Positions 41,595 through 50,086 of a stretch of DNA of 64,000 bases are shown here, piece after piece. Within the stretch, counting starts at the first letter, position 1. Each line of letters begins with the position of its first letter. Below the pieces are notes generated by a model. The model saw only the letters and a list, made by a program, of their open reading frames with translations, made no database searches and was not told the origin of the DNA. Source of the DNA: UBA4744 sp963707435 (GTDB taxonomy: Bacteria; Actinomycetota; Acidimicrobiia; Spongiisociales; UBA4744); the NCBI GenBank assembly GCA_963707435.1, contig CAVPPF010000007.1, positions 372,001 to 436,000 of the forward strand, read 5' to 3'. A program made the translations under genes and the position numbers.

Positions 41595-42858
41595 GACGCT
41601 TTTCAGCAATGCAAGGGTTGTCAATGCCGACGGGATCGTCGAAGCGGACGTCCTCGTCCGGGAAGGGGTGGTTGCAGAAATCGGGACCGATCTCGAGACA
41701 TCCGGGGAGACGATCGACTGCAACGGAGGCTTGCTAGGACCCGGTTTCGTCGATATCCACGTGCACTTCCGCGAACCCGGTCAGGAGTGGAAAGAAGACA
41801 TCGGGAGTGGCTCTGCGGCCGCGGCGGCCGGTGGCTTCACTGCCGTCGTGGCGATGCCCAACACCGACCCGGTGATCGACGCCGGCCATCTCGCCCGATT
41901 CGTGCTCGACCGCGGACGCCGGGAAGGATTGGTTGAGGTGGTCCCGGCCGGAGCGATCACGATGGGCAGAGAGGGCAAGAAGCTCGCTCACCTCGACGAG
42001 TTGTGGGCGGCCGGGGTGCGCATCTTCTCTGATGACGGGGATTCGGTGGAAGATGCCGGACTGTTGCGCCGGGCCATGGAGTACCTCGCCGAGCTTGACG
42101 GCGTCGTAGCCCAACACCCGGAGGATCGGGGTCTCTCCCGCGGGGGGCACATGCACGAGGGAGACGTCTCGTCTCGCCTCGGCATGGCCGGGTTGCCGGC
42201 GATCGGCGAAGAAGCCGTCGTGGCCCGTGATCTTGCCCTGGTTCGCCTGACGGGAGTGCGGTACCACGTCCAGCACGTGTCGACGTCCGGAACGGTCGAG
42301 CTGGTCCGCCGGGCCAAGGAAGAAGGACTCAGAGTCACCGCCGAGGTGACCCCGCACCATCTCATGCTGGACCACCGCGAGGTAGAGAGGATGAACCCCG
42401 ACGTCAAGATGTACCCGCCGTTGCGCCGTCCGGAAGATGGTGAAGCCGTGCGGGCCGGATTGGCCGACGGGACGATCGACGTCGTTGCCACGGACCATGC
42501 GCCGCACGCTGCCCACGAGAAAGATGTTCCCTTTGAGGACGCCCCGCGAGGCATCATCGGCCTCGAGACGGCGGCGGCAGTCGTGGCCACCGTCATGGAA
42601 TTGACCCCGGTTGAGTTCTTCCGACGGCTGTCGATTGCTCCCGCCCGGATTGCCGGGCTCGACGGTCAGGGTCGATGGCTCGAACCGGGGAACCGCGCCA
42701 ACCTGGTGGTCTTCGACCCGACGGCGGAATGGACCCCCGAGGTCTTTGCCTCCCGGGCCGAGAACTCGCCCTTCATCGGCAGGGCCTTGCGGGGGAGGGT
42801 GCACGTCACGATGTTCGAGGGAAGGGTCACCTACCGCAACGGCAAGGTCCAGCGATGA
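41587..42858 (+). CDS. pyrC: Dihydroorotase, type I
   Basis: The 423-residue zinc amidohydrolase cyclises carbamoyl aspartate. Metal ligands are visible in GFVDIHVHFREPG, then His in VTPHHLMLDH and HVQHVSTSGTVELV, and Asp in VATDHAPHAAHEK. ATG 41587 lies inside the end of pyrB. A short open frame starts in its stop codon (ATGA), where other actinobacteria often have carA or pyrK. Confidence 0.95.
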   Translation: MLETLFSNARVVNADGIVEADVLVREGVVAEIGTDLETSGETIDCNGGLLGPGFVDIHVHFREPGQEWKEDIGSGSAAAAAGGFTAVVAMPNTDPVIDAGHLARFVLDRGRREGLVEVVPAGAITMGREGKKLAHLDELWAAGVRIFSDDGDSVEDAGLLRRAMEYLAELDGVVAQHPEDRGLSRGGHMHEGDVSSRLGMAGLPAIGEEAVVARDLALVRLTGVRYHVQHVSTSGTVELVRRAKEEGLRVTAEVTPHHLMLDHREVERMNPDVKMYPPLRRPEDGEAVRAGLADGTIDVVATDHAPHAAHEKDVPFEDAPRGIIGLETAAAVVATVMELTPVEFFRRLSIAPARIAGLDGQGRWLEPGNRANLVVFDPTAEWTPEVFASRAENSPFIGRALRGRVHVTMFEGRVTYRNGKVQR

Positions 42859-43019
42859 CAGCGGGCCTGGCCGTCACTGCCGACGGCGAGGCCCCCACCG
42901 GCAGCGTCGCCGGCGCGGAACGCGTGCGGTGTTCAACCGCAGCGTGGCGAGGGCGGAGCCTCCAGGCCGGGCCCGGGGTGGCCCACCGGGTCATAGGCAT
43001 GCAAGGCCGGCACGCATGA
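42855..43019 (+). CDS. 54-codon open frame between pyrC and pyrD
   Basis: The frame starts in an ATGA overlap with pyrC and ends in an ATGA overlap with pyrD, so ribosomes could pass through it without a gap. The product (MTAGLAVTADGEAPTGSVAG at the start) resembles nothing I know, has no membrane helix and looks Arg/Ala/Gly-rich like arbitrary high-GC coding. It may be a relic of a lost gene such as pyrK or carA, or merely a spacer that keeps translation coupled. Confidence 0.35.
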   Translation: MTAGLAVTADGEAPTGSVAGAERVRCSTAAWRGRSLQAGPGVAHRVIGMQGRHA

Positions 43020-43927
43020 CGGAGATGGCCGTGTCGCTGGGTCCGTTGACCATGCGTTCACCGCTGGTGGCGGCTTCCGGGACCGTCGGTTCGGTCGTCG
43101 ACTTCGCTGCCGTGGGAGCTCTCGAAGCCTACGGGGCTGCCGTGGCGAAGTCTGTGAGCGGCACACCCTGGCCCGGAAATCCCGCCCCCCGGCTGGCGAG
43201 CACCGGCCCCGGGATGCTCAATGCCATCGGAATCCAGAACCCGGGTGTTGCGGCCTGGGTGGAAGAAACCGGCCCTCGCCTGCCCGACCTTCCGGTTCCC
43301 GTATGGGGGTCGGCCGTCGGCAAAACGGTCGAGGAGTTCGTCGAGGTCGCGACCCGGTTGGCGGCTACGGACGTTCAAGCTATCGAGATCAACCTGTCAT
43401 GTCCGAACATCGCCGGAGAGGCGATCTGGGCCCTGGACGCCGAGGCGACGGAAAGGGTCGTGCGGGCGGTACGAAGCGCCGTCGGAAAGCCGATCGGTGC
43501 CAAACTGTCTCCCAACGCGCAGGACATCGTCGCGGTGGCCCGGGCGGCGCTCGCCGGAGGCGCAGACTGGCTGGTCCTGACGAACACCGTCTCAGGAGCC
43601 GCGATCGATGTCGAAACACGACGTCCGCTGCTGACCCGAGGGTCCGGAGGGTATTCCGGTCCACCCCTCAAGCCGATCGCCCTTCGATGCGTGCTCGACG
43701 TTCGGGCAGCCTTCCCCGAAGCACCGATCATAGGATGCGGCGGCGTGCGCAGCGGGGCCGACGTTGTCGAGTATCTCCTGGCGGGAGCAAATGCAGTGGC
43801 CATCGGTACCGCCCACTTCGAACGCCCCCGGATAGGTCGGAAGGTCCTAAGCGAGTTGCTTTCCTACTGCCGAAGACATCACATCGATCGCGTCTCTGAC
43901 TTGACCGGGGCAGTGCGATCATGGTGA
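43016..43927 (+). CDS. pyrD: Dihydroorotate dehydrogenase, class 1 (probably 1B catalytic subunit)
   Basis: The 303-residue FMN enzyme oxidises dihydroorotate. It has SPLVAASGTVG, the substrate loop NAIGIQNPGV, NLSCPN with the class 1 catalytic Cys, and the FMN phosphate sites IGCGGVRSGADVVEYLLAGA. Class 1B enzymes normally pair with an iron-sulfur/FAD subunit PyrK to use NAD; no pyrK lies in the window, so the electron acceptor is unclear. Its end overlaps pyrF by 7 bases. Confidence 0.93.
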   Translation: MTEMAVSLGPLTMRSPLVAASGTVGSVVDFAAVGALEAYGAAVAKSVSGTPWPGNPAPRLASTGPGMLNAIGIQNPGVAAWVEETGPRLPDLPVPVWGSAVGKTVEEFVEVATRLAATDVQAIEINLSCPNIAGEAIWALDAEATERVVRAVRSAVGKPIGAKLSPNAQDIVAVARAALAGGADWLVLTNTVSGAAIDVETRRPLLTRGSGGYSGPPLKPIALRCVLDVRAAFPEAPIIGCGGVRSGADVVEYLLAGANAVAIGTAHFERPRIGRKVLSELLSYCRRHHIDRVSDLTGAVRSW

Positions 43928-44670
43928 ACGAGAAGGAAGGTCGGGCCATCATGAACGGCCGGGAGTCACCCCCCAATCCGATTCTGGTCGCACTCGATGT
44001 CGGCAGTGCCGAGGAAGCGGTACGGCTCGCCAAGCTCCTGCTGCCCGCCGTGGGAGGCTTCAAGATCGGTCTCGAATTGCTGATGGGTCCGGGTCCGGCC
44101 GTGATCCCAGCAATCGCAACGCTCGGCAAGCCCGTTTTCGCCGACGCCAAACTCCACGACATCCCGACGACGGTCGGTCGTGCCGCCCGGCAGCTGGGTC
44201 GACTGGGGGCGCGGTGGGTTACCGCCCATGCCGGGGGAGGCGGCCGGATGCTCCAGGCCGCCGTCGAAGGCCTCGCCGAGGGCTCGGGCGGACGACCTGC
44301 GGGCGTCCTGGCCATCACGGTCCTGACCAGTATGGGCGCCGATGACCTGGCCGCCGTTGGAGTGACCGGTTCGCCCGGGCGGCAGACCGCACGTCTGGTG
44401 AAGCTGGCGGCCGCGTCGGGGTGCGAGGGTGTTATCTGTTCGCCAAACGAACTCGGCGTCGTCGCCCAGGTGGCACCCGGTCTCCTCAAGGTGACTCCGG
44501 GGATCAGACCGGCGGGTACCGAGAGCCAGGATCAGCGCCGAACGGCAAGCCCGAAGGAGGCGATCGAACGAGGTGCCGACTTCCTGGTGATCGGCCGGCC
44601 GATCGTGCGGGCTTCCGACCCGCTCGCTGCACTCGGCACAATCCTCGACCAACTGGCCGTTGCCGGCTGA
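43921..44670 (+). CDS. pyrF: Orotidine 5'-phosphate decarboxylase
   Basis: The 249-residue TIM-barrel enzyme makes UMP. The catalytic stretch FADAKLHDIPTTV holds the Asp-Lys-Asp set; VTPGIRPAGTESQDQRR and FLVIGRPIVRASDP bind phosphate. It belongs to the shorter bacterial form (type 1). I use ATG 43921, which overlaps pyrD; ATG 43951 behind AAGGAAGG is an alternative that removes 10 residues. Last gene of the pyr operon. Confidence 0.94.
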   Translation: MVNEKEGRAIMNGRESPPNPILVALDVGSAEEAVRLAKLLLPAVGGFKIGLELLMGPGPAVIPAIATLGKPVFADAKLHDIPTTVGRAARQLGRLGARWVTAHAGGGGRMLQAAVEGLAEGSGGRPAGVLAITVLTSMGADDLAAVGVTGSPGRQTARLVKLAAASGCEGVICSPNELGVVAQVAPGLLKVTPGIRPAGTESQDQRRTASPKEAIERGADFLVIGRPIVRASDPLAALGTILDQLAVAG

Positions 44671-44688
44671 ACCCGCGCGCAGGGTTGG

Positions 44689-44694
44689 TAGAGT
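44689..44694 (+). promoter_or_regulatory. Candidate -10 box of mihF-gmk-rpoZ-coaBC
   Basis: TAGAGT lies 25 bases before ATG 44720. A GGAGG site at 44712-44716 follows. A short AACCC/GGGTT hairpin at 44670-44686 may mark the end of the pyr operon just before it. Confidence 0.4.
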
Positions 44695-44719
44695 GCGCTA
44701 CACCTGATATTGGAGGCGT

Positions 44720-45031
44720 ATGGCACCGCCGGAACTATCCAACGAGCAACGCGCCGCCGCACTGGCGAAGGCGGCAGAGGCGAGAAGAGTTCGCGCTGAG
44801 CTCAAACACCTCTTGAAGACCGGTTCGATCACGTTTCCTGAACTGCTCGAACGCGCCGATGGCGATCCCATCGTGGCCGGGATGAAGGTTTACGCCGTTC
44901 TGTCCTCGCTGCCCGGAACCGGCAAAATCAAGGCGAAGAGGATGATGGAGGGCCATGCCATCGCAGACAGCAGGCGAATTCGGGGACTCGGGCAGCGGCA
45001 GCGCGCAGCACTCCTCCAAGAATTCTCCTGA
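44720..45031 (+). CDS. mihF: Actinobacterial integration host factor MihF
   Basis: The 103-residue protein is the actinobacterial nucleoid protein, unrelated in fold to E. coli IHF. It keeps the core LKTGSITFPELLERADGDPIVAGMKV and the helix-turn-helix-like LSSLPGTGKIKAKRMMEGHAIADSRRIRGLGQRQR that binds DNA. Presence of this gene marks the genome as actinobacterial. It precedes gmk and rpoZ as usual, but its last 77 bases also encode the start of gmk. Confidence 0.95.
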   Translation: MAPPELSNEQRAAALAKAAEARRVRAELKHLLKTGSITFPELLERADGDPIVAGMKVYAVLSSLPGTGKIKAKRMMEGHAIADSRRIRGLGQRQRAALLQEFS

Positions 45032-45608
45032 TCGGGCCGCCCCCGGGCGGCTCATTGTGATATCCGGCCCTTCCGGCGTCGGCAAATCGACGGTCGTTGC
45101 TGCTCTTGCGGAGCGCTATCCGTTCCATTTCTCGGTTTCCGCAACGACCCGGACCGCCCGTCCCGGCGAGACCGACGGCGTTGAGTACTACTTCGTCGAT
45201 CCTGATGAATTCGTCCGCATGCGCGACGGCGGCGAGCTCCTCGAGTGGGCGGAGTACAGCGGGAACCTCTACGGAACCCCACGGGCCCCGGTGCTCGCCC
45301 GAATCGCATCAGGCGATGACGTCCTGCTCGATATCGAGGTCATGGGAGCGGTCCAGGTCAAGACCTCGTTCCCGGATGCTCTCATGCTCTTCCTGACGCC
45401 GCCAAGCGTCGAGTCCCTAGAACGGCGGCTGCGCAATCGCGGCGACACCTCCGACGAAGACATCGCCCGGCGGCTGGCCATTGCTCGCTGGCAGCTCGAG
45501 GTAGCCGAGGAACGATTCGATCACATCGTCGTGAACGACTCGGTTGAGGATGCGGTTCAACGCATCCTGCGTATACTGGAGGCCCCTTCAACGAAAGCCA
45601 CCACATGA
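44955..45608 (+). CDS. gmk: Guanylate kinase
   Basis: The 217-residue enzyme phosphorylates GMP. The P-loop is SGPSGVGKSTVV near residues 37-48, and GMP contacts lie in SATTRTARPGETDGVEYYF and LEWAEYSGNLYGTP. About 30 residues precede the usual start. ATG 44955, behind GGAGGG, overlaps mihF by 77 bases in another frame; a later in-frame GTG would cut the first beta strand of the fold, so the overlap is probably real. Confidence 0.93.
   Translation: MPSQTAGEFGDSGSGSAQHSSKNSPDRAAPGRLIVISGPSGVGKSTVVAALAERYPFHFSVSATTRTARPGETDGVEYYFVDPDEFVRMRDGGELLEWAEYSGNLYGTPRAPVLARIASGDDVLLDIEVMGAVQVKTSFPDALMLFLTPPSVESLERRLRNRGDTSDEDIARRLAIARWQLEVAEERFDHIVVNDSVEDAVQRILRILEAPSTKATT
45572..45577 (+). promoter_or_regulatory. 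Candidate internal promoter before rpoZ
   Basis: TATACT inside the 3' end of gmk, 27 bases before the ATG of rpoZ, could give rpoZ-coaBC an extra promoter. Confidence 0.25.
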
Positions 45609-45835
45609 TCAAACCACCCATCGAAGACGTCGTCGAGGTGACGGGCGGCCGATTCGACCTGGTCGTCGTCGCGGCCCGCCGCGCCCGCCAGATCAACGCC
45701 TATTTCAATCAGCTCGGGGAAGGTATCGGCCACTACGTGCCGCCTCAGGTCCACTCGTTGAGTCACAAGCCGCTCACGATTGCCTTGGAGGAGATCGCCC
45801 AGGGCAAGGTGACGGTCGAGCGCGTCGAAGAGTAG
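45605..45835 (+). CDS. rpoZ: RNA polymerase omega subunit
   Basis: The 76-residue omega subunit helps fold and keep the beta' subunit in RNA polymerase. It shows the conserved GGRFDLVVVAARRARQINAYF and the short C-terminal LTIALEEIAQGKV. It overlaps gmk by ATGA. Neighbours gmk and coaBC are the usual ones. Confidence 0.95.
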   Translation: MIKPPIEDVVEVTGGRFDLVVVAARRARQINAYFNQLGEGIGHYVPPQVHSLSHKPLTIALEEIAQGKVTVERVEE

Positions 45836-45839
45836 GCGG

Positions 45840-47033
45840 GTGCTCAACGGGCGCCGCATCCTGGTGGGCGTGACCGGGGGTGTAGCCGCCTACAAAGCCG
45901 CCTATCTGGTCCGCAGGCTTGTCGAGCGCGGCGCCGATGTCCGCGTCATGATGACCGCGGCCGCTCACGAGTTCATCGGTCAACAGACCTTCGCCGCCAT
46001 CACCGGACGGCCCGTTGCCTCAGAGCTCTTTCGAGCTGCTTCGGTCAGTCCTCACACCGAGCTGGCCCGATGGGCCGAGGCGGTCGTCATTGCACCGGCG
46101 ACTGCCAATACGCTCGCCAAAGCCGCTCACGGCCTCTCCGATGAGCTGGTCTCGGCGACGTTGCTCGCTACGACTGCGCCGGTGCTCTTCGCTCCGGCCA
46201 TGCACACCGAAATGTGGGAGAACGATGCGACCCGGCGCAATATCGAGGTCCTGAAGCAGGACGGCTACTCGATCGTTGGTCCGGCCAGCGGCTCCCTGGC
46301 AGGCGGGGACGTCGGGCCCGGTCGAATGGAAGAACCGGACGAGATCCTGCGGGTCCTCGAAGCGCTGCTGGCCGGCCCGCTCACGGGGATCCGCATGCTG
46401 GTGACCGCCGGCGGTACCCGCGAGCCGATCGATCCGGTCCGATTCATCGGCAATCGCTCTTCGGGCAAGATGGGATTTGCGATTGCCGCCGCGGCCGTTG
46501 CGTCCGGGGCAGAGGTCACGCTCGTTTCGAGTGCAGGCCTGCCTCCACCGCCGGGGGTGCGTCTGATCGAGGTGGAAACTGCCGCCGAGATGGCCGGGGC
46601 CGTCCTCGGGGTGGCCGGGGACGTAGACGTGGCCGTGATGGCAGCTGCCGTTGCGGATTTCCGTCCCTCCGTGGCCGCCGGCAACAAGCTGCGCCGGGCC
46701 GAAGGCCTGCCCGAAATCCAGCTGGAACCGACACCCGACATCCTGGCCGCACTGGCCGGCCTCCCGGAACGGCCGTTTCTCGTCGGCTTCGCCGCCGAGG
46801 TTGGTTCGCTCGACGGTGCAATCCCGAAAGCGTTATCGAAGGGCGTCGACCTGACCGTTGCGAACGATGTTTCCGCTGAGGGGTCCGGTTTTGGATCCGA
46901 TACCAATCAGGTCGCGCTGATCGACACGGACGGAACCATCGAGCGGTGGCCCCTGCTCACGAAGCACGAGATCGGTTCGCGTCTCTGTGACCTGATCGGC
47001 CAAAGGCTGGCCGAACGTACGGCCAAGGCCTGA
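45840..47033 (+). CDS. coaBC: Phosphopantothenoylcysteine decarboxylase/phosphopantothenate-cysteine ligase CoaBC
   Basis: The 397-residue fusion makes 4'-phosphopantetheine for coenzyme A. The N-terminal flavin decarboxylase half has GVTGGVAAYKA, the catalytic His in SPHTELARWAEAVVIAPATANT and the PAMHTEMW motif; the C-terminal ligase half starts near residue 185 with VTAGGTREPIDPVRFIGN and the NRSSGKMG motif. Start GTG 45840 is 4 bases after the rpoZ stop. Confidence 0.95.
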   Translation: MLNGRRILVGVTGGVAAYKAAYLVRRLVERGADVRVMMTAAAHEFIGQQTFAAITGRPVASELFRAASVSPHTELARWAEAVVIAPATANTLAKAAHGLSDELVSATLLATTAPVLFAPAMHTEMWENDATRRNIEVLKQDGYSIVGPASGSLAGGDVGPGRMEEPDEILRVLEALLAGPLTGIRMLVTAGGTREPIDPVRFIGNRSSGKMGFAIAAAAVASGAEVTLVSSAGLPPPPGVRLIEVETAAEMAGAVLGVAGDVDVAVMAAAVADFRPSVAAGNKLRRAEGLPEIQLEPTPDILAALAGLPERPFLVGFAAEVGSLDGAIPKALSKGVDLTVANDVSAEGSGFGSDTNQVALIDTDGTIERWPLLTKHEIGSRLCDLIGQRLAERTAKA

Positions 47034-47041
47034 CGGCCCCG

Positions 47042-47047
47042 TATACT
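47042..47047 (+). promoter_or_regulatory. Candidate -10 box of metK (leaderless)
   Basis: TATACT ends 7 bases before ATG 47055 with only GCCCCC-like bases between, so the metK mRNA is probably leaderless. Confidence 0.55.
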
Positions 47048-47054
47048 CGCCCCC

Positions 47055-48227
47055 ATGCGCAACTGGTACTTCACGTCTGAATCTGTGACCGAGGGCCATC
47101 CGGACAAGATCGCCGACCGGATCTCCGATGCCGTCCTCGACGCCGTCCTCGCCGAGGATCCCCGCGGTCGGGTCGCCTGTGAGGTGCTGGTCACCAACAA
47201 CATCGTGATCGTTGCAGGAGAGATAACTGCCGCCGCGTCGATTGAAATCGAGGGGACCGTTCGACAGGCGATCCGCGACATCGGCTACAACGATCCGACA
47301 GCGTTGTTTGCAGCCGACACGTGCGCCGTCGAGATCATCGTCAAGCAACAGAGCCCCGACATCGCCGGCGGCGTGTTTGCGTCCCTCGAATCGCGCAACG
47401 GCTCGGTCGATCCGCTCGACGTTCTCGGTGCAGGGGATCAAGGGATCATGTTCGGGTACGCCACCGACGAAACACCCCAGCGAATGCCCCTGTCGATCCA
47501 ACTTGCCCACCGTCTCGCAGAGCGGCTGGCCGATGTTCGCAAGGATGGAACGCTCGGCTACCTGGGTCCGGACGGAAAAACGCAGGTCACCGTGCACTAT
47601 CGGGGCAACCGGCCGGTGGGTATCCATCGCGTGCTCATTTCCACCCAGCATGCTGAAGAAGTCGACCATGCAACGCTCGAGGGGGACCTCCGCAAGCATG
47701 TTCTGAATTCGGTATTGGTCGACGCGGACGACGATTTCGAATTCATCGTCAATCCATCGGGACGCTTCGTGGTAGGGGGTCCCGTGGGCGACACGGGCCT
47801 GACCGGCCGCAAAGTGATCGTCGATACCTACGGTGGAGCCGCGCGCCATGGTGGAGGATGCTTCTCCGGCAAGGACCCGACCAAGGTCGACCGGTCGGCC
47901 GCCTACGCGGCACGGCATGCCGCCCGCAACGTGGTAGCTGCCGGCCTGGCCGCCCGGTGCGAACTGCAGCTCTCCTACGCGATCGGCCGGGCGGAGCCAT
48001 TCTCGATCTACCTCGAAACCTTCGGGACCGAGACGATACCCGTGGCAACACTCGACGCACTCATTGCCGATCACTTCGACTTCCGCCCGCTGGCCATCAT
48101 CAACCGGTACGGCCTTCAGAAACCGATCTACCGGGAGACTTCCGCCTACGGTCACTTCGGGCGCCCGCAGTTCTCGTGGGAGGCAGAGGACGTGGCGGAG
48201 ACGCTCGCCGCTGCCGCAGGCCGCTGA
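47055..48227 (+). CDS. metK: S-adenosylmethionine synthetase
   Basis: The 390-residue enzyme makes SAM from methionine and ATP. Signatures are SVTEGHPDKIADRISDAVLD, the GAGDQGIMFGYATDET block, and GGGCFSGKDPTKVDRSAAY (P-loop-like). Length is usual. A TATACT box sits 7 bases upstream. The stop TGA is shared with a CTG codon that I take as the start of priA. Confidence 0.97.
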   Translation: MRNWYFTSESVTEGHPDKIADRISDAVLDAVLAEDPRGRVACEVLVTNNIVIVAGEITAAASIEIEGTVRQAIRDIGYNDPTALFAADTCAVEIIVKQQSPDIAGGVFASLESRNGSVDPLDVLGAGDQGIMFGYATDETPQRMPLSIQLAHRLAERLADVRKDGTLGYLGPDGKTQVTVHYRGNRPVGIHRVLISTQHAEEVDHATLEGDLRKHVLNSVLVDADDDFEFIVNPSGRFVVGGPVGDTGLTGRKVIVDTYGGAARHGGGCFSGKDPTKVDRSAAYAARHAARNVVAAGLAARCELQLSYAIGRAEPFSIYLETFGTETIPVATLDALIADHFDFRPLAIINRYGLQKPIYRETSAYGHFGRPQFSWEAEDVAETLAAAAGR

Positions 48228-50014
48228 CCGTCCCGCTCGTTGCCCGGGTTGTTCCCGACGTCCCCACGTTCTCCGTCGACGGCGGCTTTGCCTATGCCGT
48301 GGGCCCGGGCCAGCAGGTCTCGGTCGGCTCGGTAGTGCGAGTTCCCCTCGGGGGCCGAAGAGTACGGGGGTACGTGACCGACGTGCGGGCAGGCTCGCAG
48401 GCCGGGCTGAAGGAACTCCGGGGTGTTTCCGGTGATATTCCGGTGTTTGACGGTCGGCTCCTGGAAACAGTGCGATGGGCGGCCCATCACTACGTCTCGC
48501 CACTGGCCGGGATGCTGGGCAAGACCGCGCCTCCCAATCTGCCCCGCCGGAGCGAGATTCCTCCGTGGCCAGAGGTTGCCGCCACGGCGTCCGGACCACT
48601 GTCCGGACTGGGGGAAGCTGCAGGCGAGGGGCGTCGAAGCCCGGCCACCTACTTCCTGGCATCCGCAGACTGGAGCCACCATGTGGAGACGATGGTTGGA
48701 CCGGCGGTTCGCGCCGGTCGCTCGGCACTGGTCGTGGTAGCTACCGCAATCGAAGCGGACCAGATGGCCGCCGAACTGAGGAGAACCTTCGGGCCGAGAG
48801 TCATCGTCGCTACGCCGGCCCTCCCGGATCGACTCCTCACTGCTTCCTGGCAGGTAGCGGCAACCGTTCCCGGCGTGATCCTCGTCGGTACCCACCGAAT
48901 CGCACTCTGGCCCGTGGCCGAACTGGGTTTGGTTGCGATCGTCCAGGAAGGGCGCAGAGGCATGAAGGATCGTCAGACCCCCACGATTCACGCACGGGAG
49001 ATCGTGAGAACCAGGGCCCGGATCGAACGATTCGGCGTGGTGTATCTGGGGCGCGTGCCGACCACCGAGGTGCTCCGGGCCGGCACCGAGATCGTGCGAG
49101 CACCCGGCCGGAATCGAATCTGGCCGCTCGTTGAAGTCGTCGACCGGAACGAGGATCCCCCCGGTTCCGGTGTCCTCACCGAGCGGGTGAGAACGGCGCT
49201 GCGTCATGCCCTTGCCCGCAAGCAGCGAGCTTTCCTGTTCACCCACCGTCATGGCTACGCGCCCGCCGCCCGCTGTTCCCGCTGCCGGACCCTGCGACGG
49301 TGCAAGGAGTGCGGGGCGAGACCGGATCCCGGTGTCGCCTGCGCCCGGTGTGGCGCCGCGTTGGGTCCGTGCGCTGCCTGCGGAGGCGACCGGTTCGAAC
49401 CACTCGGCGCGGGGGTTGGACGGGTCGTCGAGGTGGCGAGACGCCTCCTGGGGCCCGATCTCGTCGGGAATGTCGAGGAGGGACGGCCGTTCGTGGTCGG
49501 GACCGAACGAGATCTCGTTGCGGCAGGGACCTTCGATCTCGCCATCGCGATCGACGCCGACGGATTGATTCTGGGCACGAACTACCGGGCAGCCGAGGAG
49601 GCCTTGCGGTCTCTCACCCGCGTGGCCGCAACCGTGCCCTTCGGACGGGGCAAGCGTCTCATGGTGCAGACGTCCCAACCCGACCATCCTGTGATTGCGG
49701 CGCTTCGAAGAGGCGATCCGATCGAGTTCCTCGAATCCGAACTCGCTACACGCGAGGAAATGGGCTTTCCCCCCGGCGGCGAACTGATCGTTGTCGAAGT
49801 GCGCAACGGCGGACCGGACAGCGACAACATGATTCAGGGGGCGGTTGATGACGATGGGACGGTGTACGGGCCGGCATCGACTCAGCGCGGCCGGCGCTGG
49901 TTGATCCAGGGCGATCGCCTCTCCGCCACACGCACCAGATTGCGACCGGCCGTCCAGCGTCTGCGCGACTCCGGTGCGGCCGTGCGCATCGATGTAGATC
50001 CGCTCGACCTGTGA
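48224..50014 (+). CDS. priA: PriA-like primosomal protein lacking helicase motifs
   Basis: The 596-residue protein has the PriA N-terminal DNA-binding domain (VARVVPDVPTFSVDGGFAYA; VRVPLGGRRVRGYV) and the zinc-binding cysteines (CSRCRTLRRCKEC, CARC, CAAC). The Walker A loop and DEEH box of true PriA are gone; DEEH is replaced in the stretch AIVQEGRRGMKDR. This is the known actinobacterial form, thought not to be a helicase. No ATG, GTG or TTG lies at the right place; CTG 48224 in a CTGA overlap with metK matches the family start. Confidence 0.88.
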   Translation: MTVPLVARVVPDVPTFSVDGGFAYAVGPGQQVSVGSVVRVPLGGRRVRGYVTDVRAGSQAGLKELRGVSGDIPVFDGRLLETVRWAAHHYVSPLAGMLGKTAPPNLPRRSEIPPWPEVAATASGPLSGLGEAAGEGRRSPATYFLASADWSHHVETMVGPAVRAGRSALVVVATAIEADQMAAELRRTFGPRVIVATPALPDRLLTASWQVAATVPGVILVGTHRIALWPVAELGLVAIVQEGRRGMKDRQTPTIHAREIVRTRARIERFGVVYLGRVPTTEVLRAGTEIVRAPGRNRIWPLVEVVDRNEDPPGSGVLTERVRTALRHALARKQRAFLFTHRHGYAPAARCSRCRTLRRCKECGARPDPGVACARCGAALGPCAACGGDRFEPLGAGVGRVVEVARRLLGPDLVGNVEEGRPFVVGTERDLVAAGTFDLAIAIDADGLILGTNYRAAEEALRSLTRVAATVPFGRGKRLMVQTSQPDHPVIAALRRGDPIEFLESELATREEMGFPPGGELIVVEVRNGGPDSDNMIQGAVDDDGTVYGPASTQRGRRWLIQGDRLSATRTRLRPAVQRLRDSGAAVRIDVDPLDL

Positions 50015-50029
50015 CCGTTCCCCGGCAGG

Positions 50030-50049
50030 GCGTCGAAATAGTGCGACGC
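50030..50049 (+). terminator. Weak hairpin after priA
   Basis: A 6-bp stem GCGTCG/CGACGC with an 8-base loop follows the priA stop and precedes the def promoter. No T run, so a terminator role is only possible. Confidence 0.3.
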
Positions 50050-50061
50050 GAGGCCCGGCCC

Positions 50062-50067
50062 TAGACT
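50062..50067 (+). promoter_or_regulatory. Candidate -10 box of def-fmt-rsmB
   Basis: TAGACT is followed by a GGAGG site (50077-50081) and GTG 50087; the mRNA would have a short leader of about 10-15 bases. Confidence 0.4.
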
Positions 50068-50086
50068 GCCCATTCCGGAGGTAGGC

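Noticed and set aside
42855..43019. Truncated pyrK
   Set aside because: No PyrK motif (flavin or iron-sulfur cysteines) is visible in any frame; kept only as an unknown small frame.
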